From Tieghemiomyces parasiticus (Eukaryota > Kickxellomycota > Dimargaritomycetes > Dimargaritales > Dimargaritaceae): a stretch of DNA of 64,000 nucleotides. The stretch covers positions 1-64,000 of the forward strand of contig JANBPT010000118.1 in NCBI GenBank assembly GCA_027575765.1. Reading direction: 5' to 3'. Both the position numbers and the translations under genes were made by a program. Of the stretch, positions 44,376 through 53,911 are shown in pieces; position 1 is the first letter of the stretch; the number at the start of each line of letters is the position of its first letter. Below the pieces are notes generated by a model. It ran no database searches. It was not told the DNA's origin and worked only from the letters and a program-made list of their open reading frames with translations.

Positions 44376-45368
44376 CTAGCACCCTTCCTGCAGGTACTTC
44401 TCGCGTCTAGCAGTGCGCTGAACCCCACGGCGTAGTTGCCAAACGATGATTCGGCTGCTGGCAAGGACTGTGGCAGCCCACACGATTCGTGCGAAGTGGA
44501 CAAGGGGTGTAAGACACGTTGTTAGCCGAACCCATTAATTTCGAGAGCGGAGGGATTGCCCCGCTATTGCTGTCCAGTAGCAACTTGGCCTTCTCCGACC
44601 CTTATGTCCAGCCCACCTGGTAGTTAAACTCGCCGACCTAGTGATGCTGGGTCTATCATTGCACCAGGTGAACTTACTGTATCCCAAGATGGCATGAGGA
44701 AAATAAACCGAATCCCGGTCAATGACAGCTACAACAGCGAGTACCATGGGAAAGAGCGACGTGACGATCCAAAATACGATACCGTCCTGGAAGAGTAGAA
44801 TATAGAGGCTGGATTTGAAGGTTTGGTGGGCCTTAAAAATTTGAACCAGAAAAATGCCCGATACGACGGTGTTAAAGGCGAAGTCGGTGCCCATAGAGAT
44901 GGTGAAGCTAGAAAGCTGCACTTCAAAGATACAGGTGGAGCTGGTTAAATTTGGGAGCACATTGGTTTGCGCGGCTCCGTACGTATGAACGCTGGCGGTG
45001 GCGGCCAACAACACGATCAGCACGCACAGGAGCTTTCGGGAGAAATTGCTGGCGTAATAGGCCTTAATGATAAGAACGATCCCCGAGAAGGTGAGGAACC
45101 CGACGTACATGGCAAAGAAACTGGTCACGTAGACGCGGCACGACATGTCGACGGCGTCTCGTAGCAGAGGGACCACCGACAGAACAGCGAGGTACAAGTT
45201 CATGACAAAACACGTGATATGGATGCTTTGGCGGTTGGTACGCAGCGTCCGCGTGGCGAGGAAGAGATTGTGCACCATGACCAGCGAGAGGACACTGGTC
45301 ATGGCGTAGAAGAGAACATTGACTCTGACCCCCCGCCGGTCAGTGTGGATAAATAGTGGGTCAGTCAT
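44376..45368 (-). CDS. Seven-transmembrane protein, tandem family member C
   Basis: Exons 44678-45368 and 44376-44467, phase-1 join (A|TC = Ile) giving ILASSRIIVWQLR; 260 residues. The intron sits at the same codon position as in member B. The start is MTDPLFIHTDRRG; an in-frame ATG 30 nt upstream is possible. Motifs: LRTNRQSIH, FVMNL, PLLRDA, MSCRVY, FSGIVLIIKAYYAS, STCIFE, DFAFN, SSLYILLFQDGIVFWI. The cytosolic tail is basic (RRGVQRTARREKY). TATATAA lies 403 nt upstream at 45771-45777. Probably a plasma-membrane or endomembrane receptor-like protein, by inference only. Confidence 0.8.
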
Positions 45369-45770
45369 GATGCTGTAAAGAGTAGCGTTAGAGTACACGT
45401 GGATCAGGGCGGCTAGAGTACCCGTCGTCAGCGGATAAAGCGGGTGACCGTTTGCTGCCTAGTGAGTAGAGTGACCGAGAATAGGGGGCTGCTGGTACGT
45501 CGAATAGAGTGAAATTGTAGAGTACTGGAAGGGTAGGGCCATGGTTGCCGGAGTCAGAGCTGACAACCTAAGCACTACGGACGCAGCGGTCAGGGCCGGG
45601 GCAGCGTAAAACGTAGGTAGACCAATACTACAGGTGGAGCGGAGGAGATCTGGATGAAGGAGGGAGTAAAGCGTCGCTACAATCAGGCTAGGTATAGTGG
45701 CGGAAATAACGTATGTCGAGCGGTTGCGGTATGAGGTTTGGTATAAGATTCGGAAGGACGACTGGTCCAT

Positions 45771-45777
45771 TTATATA
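45771..45777 (-). promoter_or_regulatory. TATA-box-like element upstream of member C
   Basis: TATATAA on the minus strand, 403 nt before the start codon. The 104-codon frame that begins right beside it would lie at or upstream of the transcription start. Confidence 0.35.
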
Positions 45778-48700
45778 TCATCACGGAATTTTATAACGGA
45801 AGCACGCAAATGCTGAGTCAAAAGAGTACACTATCTCAGGGGAGCGCCGATTCTATCTGGTAGTCAGCTCGTAATACCAGTGTGTCCCGGACGGAACCCA
45901 AAAGTTTCATCGACCACGCTAGGCAGATACATGGAGTTAGGCGGGTCCACGCCATCCGGCGTTGCCATTGGTAAGCCTTCAAGCCGTATATGTAGTCAAT
46001 ATGGGGCCTTGCTTGAAAACGGGACAGCGATCTTCTCACATAGGTAAGCGGGCTGAACGACTGGAAGTGAAGTGGAATACATCTTATCCAGCTGATCAGT
46101 CGTACCCTGGCTCGAACTAAGGGCTTACTAAAGTATGGCGGTCAACACCAGATGCATCACCCACCCAAAAAAGGTGGGTTGTACGGTAGATCATTCTAAA
46201 TCCGACACCGTTGTAGGCGAGCACTAGGGTCTATCCGTCTTTCTCATAGGGTAAGACGTACGGCTTAATAGCTGTATCGCTTGCCACAGCACACACAGTA
46301 CTATTCGGACGCAAAGTGGGCTGGTGAGTGGCAAAGAAAAGCCAGTAACCTACGAGTACTGGACACGACAATGCTGCTGGGCAATGCCACGTAGTCTGAA
46401 ACGGTTGACGCACAATTACCTTTAATTCATTTTTGCCAAATACCGTCACCGACAAGGATACCTGGCTAGATACAGCCATAGGGATCCGATTTATTAATAC
46501 AGAGAACCCTCACCGGCAGGGTTAATCGTGATGAGCGAGTCGCTTTCTACCTCAAGGTAGGTAGCAGGGGACGGTTATCAAGTATGGGGCTAAGGGTGAC
46601 TCAGAAGGGCATGCTTTGGGAGCCTATGATATAAATCTCTTTGATATTGTTGTCTAGGGCCACGGGATTCTGGTCGACAATCCCGATAGTCCCCGCATTA
46701 GGAAGAAATCGTGAGTGGATTGCGCAGTGTATTTACAAAAAAGGGAGGTGATGGTGCCCGTAGATAGGACGAATAGTAACAAGGCGTTTGTGAACCGAAG
46801 ATTATGAGGCCGGGCATCGAGTGGCGGGGGCGGGAGGAGTTAGAAAGTTCGGAAAAAAATATATGGATCAACGGGAAGGGGGGGGATTGTACGGCTCCTC
46901 ATATTGAGGTGAGTGTGGTGGATAACCTACATTTCTAGTGCTGGGTGGCAATGTAGTGGCTCGGTTTAAAGGTCTTGGTCCAGACTATGGACGGCGCCCA
47001 CTGCCGGTCTGGGCACTACCCTCACCAACATAAACGAAGACCTCCAAGTTGTAACCGATACTGCCTCTACTGACCTTAGTATTATCGCCGCTAACACTGC
47101 TATCGTTGTCATATTTGGCACAGCTCTGATCTTAATAAAGTTGGTTGTTGACCTAGGTAATTCAGTCTCCATTTAGAGCGGCCAGAATGCTGTAAGGCGT
47201 GGCGACGATGACAGGCGGAATGGTTGTGGTCAGAATAGTCAAGGCCGAGGGCGGTGGAGACCTGTATAGTGATGATATTGTTGTAGAATAAGGTAGGTGG
47301 AAGTAGAGCACGGCCGCGGAAAACGCGAAGCTGACGTACTGGATAGGAAGGGCCGAGTAGGGCTATTTGACAGTCAGTGATGGGGTAAATTGGCAGTCAT
47401 GGCCGGGTCTTTTTGTGGCATGTTGGAGCCAGCAGAACAACTGGGCACTGATTCGGGCACGCAGTCGATAGCACAAGCTATTGCAGGATGACAGCTACTA
47501 ACAGTATATCCTCGGAATTCAATGACACTTGACTAGTATAGTTAAAGTGGCGACATATGGTAAACCTCGGATAGCATTGTCAATGGAGGTAATACGGAGG
47601 TGTTGTTATCCATCAGTTCACCTCTAGACAATCATTTGTTGCTTAAATGGTGTCGCCCGCCTGTATGGTCGGTAGAAAGGGGGCCTAACGCCAAATACTT
47701 CTCATTTACCCCCCCTCCCTCCGGCCACCCGTCGGGGTCGGTACGAGGGAGAATTGGTTAATACAGCGGCTAGATGTCTCAACTCCAACGATAGCGGAAT
47801 GGTCAAGTAAATCACAGGAACGTACCCCTCTCCCTATCACACAAGCAAGAGGTTGGCGCGATCACTCCCTAATATTTGACACTTCGAACATGCGGGCGCC
47901 TCTTCTATCTTTCCGCGTACATTACGGCACCTCGGTTGGGATGTGTGTATGTTCACTATCCCTATGTGCATATGACGTCTGTACGATGCGCAGGCGAGCT
48001 TGAACGTGGTGCGTTACCAATGAAAATCGTCGCTCACCGTCCAGCCCTGCGTACCGGCTCTCCTGGCCAGGGCGGCGATCCACCGCATTCGAGTTATTTG
48101 GACCATGGCAAACAACTAAGCCTGCCAAGACGGGCCTCGTCTCTCGGGCATAAAAACAAACCTTTGTGTCAAAAACCCATTTAGAGCTTTCGGCTTGATG
48201 AGCCCTGGCCGCAGTGTTGACATTGATGAGCCTTCTTACAAGAAGAGTCGCAAATCAGCGATGCTGACTCGGATATCTCATATAGTTTACCTACCATGTC
48301 CAATACAGGTAATCTGAACAGCTTGACGCTCGGTCGCCTTTGCGCTGAATGTAGGTTAAGGGCTGTAGTAAAAAAAGTATTTTTTTATAGAAAGCATGGT
48401 CGTTGGTAAGTTAGGTATGGCCCTATTCAACCGAACGCAGGTAGTTATTATGGCTACCTCTCCCCCCTCATTAATGCCACGCATTCTGTTGCCATGGACC
48501 AGAATTACCTCCTTCTTCAGACGTTAAGCGGCAGGGCGGAGCCAATAACATGTCCGTGCCTTGAACGATCGCCTTCGAGTTACGTTGCACCCCGTGGGTG
48601 CTAGTAACGTATATCATAGGGGCCAGAATTGCAGACGTAGCATCTGTCAGGGGCTAAGGGCCCACTCTCATAAATTATGTGATATAGGCCCGCGACTTGG

Positions 48701-49475
48701 ACGTGAATGTTGGCGATAGTATGTCTTGGATTCGACGCAAATGGTCGTCAGGGCCTTCGCCGCCGCCGCCGCCCCACCCCGCCCGCCAACACACACCTCC
48801 ACATTTAATAGAAGGAGTAGGTCGTGGTGCAACGTATCCTCATTAGCCATTGCTTTGTGATTAATACGCCGGGAAGGTGCTTGTTATAGCCGTACATAGG
48901 GACTTGTCTCAAAGCGAAGCCTACGGAGACCGGCCAAGCTGCGTGAAGGATGGCTTAGGTGGCAAATTGTCTATCCAGAAGCACCCCTCCCATTACTAGA
49001 CAGCCGACGAATGGTGTTTGGGGAGAGATTAGTCTACATACGGCTTTAGTGAATTTATAGGGGGTGGTTGTTGAGCTGAGGAAGGGCCATAGGAGCCGTT
49101 TGATTAGGCGCAGAGCCTAGTCTGAACGACGACCTTGCAGGATGAAATCTGGCACCCAGGTTGTAACACACCAATTCTAGTTTGGCGCAAGCCCTAACCT
49201 TCGAATCTAATACCTGTCCATTAAACATTGCCTCTCCAACTCCCACCAAGTCGGCTTAAGCCACCCCTCTAGTCTATGAACGGCCATCGGATAACTAGAT
49301 CATTTATTACATTGTGGTCCTACAAAGGACCCAGCGCGATAGGAGCGAAGTGGGCGTTGTGGTGGTGCATTGGCTATCGGGGTATTTGTCGCAACAGGCC
49401 TAGGCCGCCTCAAAAAGTAACCAGGGACGGAGCCGAGAGGAGCCTGTGGACGGACAGCCGGCTTCTCGACAAGGT
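45778..49475. other. Gene-poor interval
   Basis: 3.7 kb with only short open frames, none with family motifs or matching splice sites. Contains a short GCC-type repeat at 48759-48773. No tRNA, transposase or further seven-helix copy recognised. Confidence 0.5.
48759..48773. repeat. Short GCC trinucleotide repeat
   Basis: Five CGC/GCC units in non-coding DNA. Confidence 0.7.
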
Positions 49476-49730
49476 TTACTCAAATACCAACCGGTCCTTG
49501 GCGTAGAGGCTGTTGATAAAGGCCTGGCGCTGGGCGACGGTCAGCTGGGCCCGGGCGTCCCGGATCAGCTCCTGGACCTTGGCAGGGTCGGTCTCGGCCT
49601 TGTGGAGCTCGAAGCCGTCCTTGGCACGACGGTGGACGTACTCCCGGAAGTTGTAGGAACTAAACTGACGGGAGGCACGCAGGAAGGACCGGAAGAGGGA
49701 CAGGACCTCGGGGCGAGTGGCAGCAGACAT
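49476..49730 (-). CDS. ISD11: ISD11/LYRM4, LYR-motif cofactor of the Fe-S cluster desulfurase
   Basis: An 84-residue single-exon protein. EVLSLFRSFLRASRQFSSYN is the first helix with the LYR-type motif (here LFR), followed by NFREYVHRRAKDGFE and the long third helix with KVQELIRDARAQL, ending YAKDRLVFE. This is the ISD11 pattern. It binds acyl carrier protein and stabilises the mitochondrial cysteine desulfurase Nfs1. No cleavable presequence is evident, as usual. A second LYR gene starts 552 nt away on the other strand. Confidence 0.9.
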   Translation of the reverse strand: MSAATRPEVLSLFRSFLRASRQFSSYNFREYVHRRAKDGFELHKAETDPAKVQELIRDARAQLTVAQRQAFINSLYAKDRLVFE

Positions 49731-49874
49731 GACGTGCGTGGGTTATAAGCTGGAGGGGTGCGATAAAGGGTAGTAAAATAGGAAGGGTGCTAGCTGGGAG
49801 ATGTATCAAATGCTTAGCCAATGAGCGGAGTAGCAGGTGGAATGAAATAGCCGAAGGGCGCACAGCGCAGCTCA

Positions 49875-50155
49875 CTACGTAGGCCGATGGGAAGGGCTAG
49901 GGAACTCCTGACGGGTCAACTGATCAGCCAAGCGCCCTAGTTTGCGTGGGCCCTGGCTTGCCACAGGTTCGGAGAGAAACAAGGGCGCAGTCCGGAGGCC
50001 AGAGACGCTAAACAGTTGGTAGAGGGATTCTAGGCACCCGCAGCAAGGCGTCGAGGTCTTGGGGGTGGGAGGGGGGGGGGCTTCGGTAGGCACAAATGCG
50101 TTGGGCCAGTAACCGGTCGTGTAAAGTCTATGCGATCAGGAATGTTTGAGGAAAT
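49875..50155 (-). CDS. ATG-less coding-like stretch (possible exon or pseudogene)
   Basis: A minus-strand open frame ending at 49875 reads RLYTTGYWPNAFVPTEAPPP, then CCGCLESLYQLF and SGLRTAPLFLSEP, with convincing codon rhythm, but it has no ATG and starts after an in-frame TGA. It could be a terminal exon behind an acceptor (CGCATAG near 50130) or a decayed mitochondrial-protein gene. Not assigned. Confidence 0.25.
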
Positions 50156-50282
50156 CCCGATTCACTTCTGCCGCCGGTTACCCTTATCACTCCCCAAACC
50201 CTCCTCCCCCCCACGCGCACCACGCTCGTCACGACCCTTTCGTCCTCTACTCTAACGCATTCCCTCCTCCACGCTTGTCGCC

Positions 50283-50977
50283 ATGGTCAACCGTGAGGTC
50301 TTCACTGTTTACCGATTGATCGCGCGAGCGGGCCGCAGAACCTTTGACGGGGACGAGCCCGCCCGCCGGGCTTTGGCCGTGCAACTCCGAGAGAAGTTTG
50401 AAGCCAATCGTAACGAAACTGACCCGGCTAAGATCGCAAAGGTATGTCACGCATAGGACATCACAATGGGCGCAGTCCACTCTCTCCAGGGGCTGTCGCG
50501 GCGGGAGGCTCTATGACGAGATCCCCAGGTTAAATACTGGGGTTCTACGTGATCCTTGACTCCAGCTTATGACAGACCTACCCGCTCCCTACCCACAGGA
50601 CGCTAACTGGCCAAGAATTGTCCCGCTTGACCACCACAACTTCATCCCGATCATCTATCCCTTCCCCAGGCGCTCAAAGTGGGCCAGCAGGTGGCTACGA
50701 TACTTTCCCGCAACATCGTCCAGGGCGTCCGGCAACCCGGTTCAGACACTTTCCGTAAGTATGGCTTTACATGAGTGGGAGGGAAGAGCTGGCTGACCAC
50801 ATCGTTTGGTTCGCTTTCTTTTAACCCAACCTCTTGATTAAGGCGCTTACCTCACCGTGCGGCTTCTCACCGACTAGATCCCCCCATATGTCCTCACACT
50901 TCCTTCGTACAGAACTGAAACTCGACAAGGACCGCCATGAAATCAACGATAATCCGCCGGTTAAGAAGTGCGGTTAA
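50283..50977 (+). CDS. MZM1: MZM1/LYRM7, complex III assembly factor
   Basis: Exons 50283-50441, 50670-50754, 50913-50977, phases consistent; 102 residues (human LYRM7 has 104). Exon 1 begins MVNREVFTVYRLIARAGRRTF with the LYR-type motif (VYR) and goes on to REKFEANRNETDPAKI. Exon 2 has the diagnostic ALKVGQQVATILSRNIVQGV. Exon 3 gives LKLDKDRHEINDNPPVKK. Mzm1 chaperones the Rieske Fe-S protein in the mitochondrial matrix before it joins complex III. Divergent from ISD11. Confidence 0.88.
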
Positions 50978-51508
50978 ACGGGTTGCCTATGAAACAAACC
51001 ACACCTGATAAAGATAACCTGTCACCAAACATTCTAGTTTATATCCTACCATGTATTCTTCAGACTCAGTCGAATATGAAATGGTACTGTGATGCACCGC
51101 GGACCGCCGTATGGTCCGATATCCATCATTCTGCAACATGGGCTTGGGGCGTATTTATTGGGATGAAACTGAGTAGGCAAGGTAGGCCTTCAACTGGTGC
51201 TTGGCATTACACTGGTACTGGGGGAGAATGGTAGGGTCTTGGAGGTATTGCATCGCGCTGAGAAACGGAGAGTTGGCTCCGCAAGTATACCGACGAATAA
51301 ATCGCAACCGAGACACTGCTCAGGTCGTGAAGACTGCAAATACCAGAGCAGCGTGTCCTAACGAAAGCAAAAAAAGGGCAGGAAAGGTATATTCTCGCCA
51401 TACCAGTGCGCTGGATCCAACAGGTAACCATCGCTAAGCACAGACTCCAAGGATGGGGATGTCAGGTGTAGAGAGGATGTCCCCAAACCCGCGCGGAAGT
51501 GGGGTGGC
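50978..51508. other. Convergent intergenic region MZM1 / MBF1
   Basis: 3' flanks of the two genes. No supported exon. Confidence 0.5.
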
Positions 51509-52151
51509 TTACTTGGAACCGCGCTGAGGGAGTAGGGAGCCAATGTTAGTGCCGCGCAGTTTGATGCCCAGTGCCCGTTCGAGTTTAGTCAGGACCTGCT
51601 GGGTCGGGATGGCTTTGCCCTGCTCGTAGGCAGTGATGACGGTGGGTTTCTCATTAATGCGCCTAGCCAATTCGCCCTGGTTCATTTTGAGCTCGTTGCG
51701 GCGCTGCATAATGGCCCGCGGGACATCCTGCGCCAGCTTGGGGGGCGCCACCACGTCGTTGGTCTCGGCAATCTTGCCCACCTGCCTATAGTCGAGACCC
51801 TGCTGGCCCTTGTTGGTCGTATCTAACGCAGGAAGAAGCGGAGGGGGATATGGGGACGAAATGTGGTTAGCTTAAGGGTTCAGGGGAAGGTGGCAGGGAA
51901 GGATCCGCCGAGTGGACTAGTAGATCGGACCTTGGCGATCTGGGTGCGGCCCTCGATTTAGTGCGAAGGACCGTGGTGGTGGAAAGGTAAGCAAGGCATC
52001 CACACTGGTATGACGGCGTACCTTTACGATCCGTTGAGAGGACACCCCCGGAGCGACGGACGCTATTGACCTCCGATTCCTTGCGCATAACCTTGGGCTG
52101 CGTACTGCGCTTGCGGATGACGGTAGACTCGTCCCAGTCACGTTCGGCCAT
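51509..52151 (-). CDS. MBF1: Multiprotein bridging factor 1
   Basis: Exons 52022-52151 and 51509-51822 (G|AT = Asp); 147 residues. The N-terminus MAERDWDESTVIRKR continues to the basic linker (TTNKGQQGLDYRQVGKI) and the Cro-type helix-turn-helix: RRNELKMNQGELARRINEKP, then TVITAYEQGKAIP and LTKLERALGIKLRG. MBF1 links TATA-binding protein to activators and also acts at collided ribosomes to prevent frameshifting (family knowledge). Length and order match the fungal proteins. Confidence 0.95.
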
Positions 52152-52768
52152 GGTGGATAGGGAGGTTGGAGAGGAGGGGTAGGGAATGAGGGAAATGGAT
52201 GGGCTGGAGATGTAAGCGTCGGATGGCGATGGCGACTGGTAAAGGAGCGAACGACAATCGGGCGATAGGGTTGGCGATGAGACTTGCAGATTGGAAGACG
52301 GGGGGGGGGGCGTGGTCACTTTTATTAGGCCCCTCCACCACCTCCCACCCCCCCCCATTCTCTACCTGGTCATCATTCCGCTTGCCCGGGCTGCGGCACC
52401 AGGGGGGGGAAGCTCAGCTGAGGAAATTGGAGATGTAGATACGTGGACGGTCACCATAAGCTCATCAACGCCTAGGGAAGGTCAAAGAATGATGGACGTA
52501 TCACACCAATCGCGCAGCCAGGGGCCGTATGCTGTCTCACTCTGAGCTTCCTGCCCACTCCATGCAGGCACGCCTTGGCTTGGAAAATCCACCACAGCTT
52601 CGCCCCCTTCTACACGCCTCATCACTTTCCCCAAGTACTTGTAAGGCCGCCGCCTTGGGCGATTTTGGTAGGCTCGCACTGCCTGAGACATGCTGGTAGG
52701 ATTCAGTACGTTTATTTAGCCCGCAGCCAGGGCAGGAGAAGCACGGGAGGCAATTGGTGCCCAGCCCT

Positions 52769-53293
52769 CTAAACGGCCTGCTTCAGCTCCGTGTGATACG
52801 TGTCCACCTTGGCCAGCTGCTGGTTGAGGTGCCGGGCCAGGTGTCGCCGCTTGTCCTTGAGCTTTGCCAGCGCCTCCTGCTGCTGGGCGCTCGGCTCATA
52901 CCCGGCGGCCACGGCGTCCGGGGTGACGGGTTCGAGCAGTTTGCGGAGCGGGACGCCATCCATGCTCTCCAGTTGCCGCAGTAGTAACTCGGAGGCCACG
53001 CCCAGACCCTTGTCGGCCCGCTTGTAGTCGGCCGCCAGAGCCGCTGCCCGTTCGACCGGGTCGGTCAGTTCGAAGAGCGGCAGCAGGGGCTGCACCCATT
53101 CGGACCAGATGTCGTCGGCGCTTTTACTGACCGTCCGGAAGTCCTGGGTGAAGCGCTGGACCAGAGCACGGACGGCCTTAGTATGCCGGTGGCGGGTATG
53201 GTCACGGTAGAGGTACCAGCCAACCAGGCCGAGGGCCCCGAGGGTTGACACGGCACCTACTACAAGATTGAAGCTGTGGCTAGGATCGCTCAT
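52769..53293 (-). CDS. Membrane-anchored BAG-domain protein, Snl1-like (probable)
   Basis: A 174-residue single-exon protein. One N-terminal membrane helix (LVVGAVSTLGALGLVGWYLY) is followed by His/Arg residues and a helical region. Residues of about 96-170 resemble a BAG domain: ELLLRQLESMDGV is the second-helix signature, and the long basic third helix has KLKDKRRHLARHLNQQL and a closing Asp. A short protein with an N-terminal anchor and C-terminal BAG matches yeast Snl1, an ER/nuclear-membrane exchange factor for Hsp70. The residue match is partial, so the call is tentative. Confidence 0.5.
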   Translation of the reverse strand: MSDPSHSFNLVVGAVSTLGALGLVGWYLYRDHTRHRHTKAVRALVQRFTQDFRTVSKSADDIWSEWVQPLLPLFELTDPVERAAALAADYKRADKGLGVASELLLRQLESMDGVPLRKLLEPVTPDAVAAGYEPSAQQQEALAKLKDKRRHLARHLNQQLAKVDTYHTELKQAV

Positions 53294-53911
53294 GGTTGGG
53301 GATGGGCAATCGGCGGGAGGAGGTGAGACAGGCCGTAACGCTGGAAGGGGCCTTGGGGTACAAAAGAAAGGGAGATGCGTGTGCTAGCTAGGTAGCCGAG
53401 GGGATGTCGCGAGACGGGTAAAGGGGCGGAGGAAGAGGGATGCGTGGGGTGTCCAGTCGAAGGTGAGAACGAGATCTTCGTCAGAAGTTACAAGGACAGC
53501 TGGCGGATTCGGGCCAGGCGCGACCGGAGGGCGAACGCGATGTGACAGGCAGGTAAGCCGTCGTGCTGTAAGGAAGCCCCGGGTAGGGTTAAATCGGACC
53601 GCATTACGCGGCAGTTGCCTCCCTGGTACATTATTGGCCAGTCCCGAAATTTATCCCGGTGTTAGCCAAGGCGGTGGGGGAGGGACCGGGTGAAGGGCAA
53701 GGAAAGCAGAAAAAATGTTCATTTAAACTGCGCCGCTCGCGGGCGGATGGAGGGGTCGCCATCCCGACTGGGGCGGGGTTTACTAATAGAGCAATATGTA
53801 CAGCAGGATGACACGTACCGGGTGGACGCGGTAGAATTAAAGTGGGCAAACAACAGGTAACCAAGAACACGAGTGTAATCATAAGATAAAATGGCGCTAG
53901 CAAGGTGATGA
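53294..53911. other. Intergenic region between the BAG-like and TBL1-like genes
   Basis: No supported exon; it contains the promoter of the BAG-like gene and the 3' flank of the TBL1-like gene. Confidence 0.5.

Noticed and set aside
45459..45770. 104-codon minus-strand ORF upstream of seven-helix gene C
   Set aside because: Its ATG touches the TATA-like element, so it would lie at or before the transcription start; no motif.
48759..48773. GCC repeat as a coding Ala/Gly tract
   Set aside because: The surrounding frame is short and unsupported.
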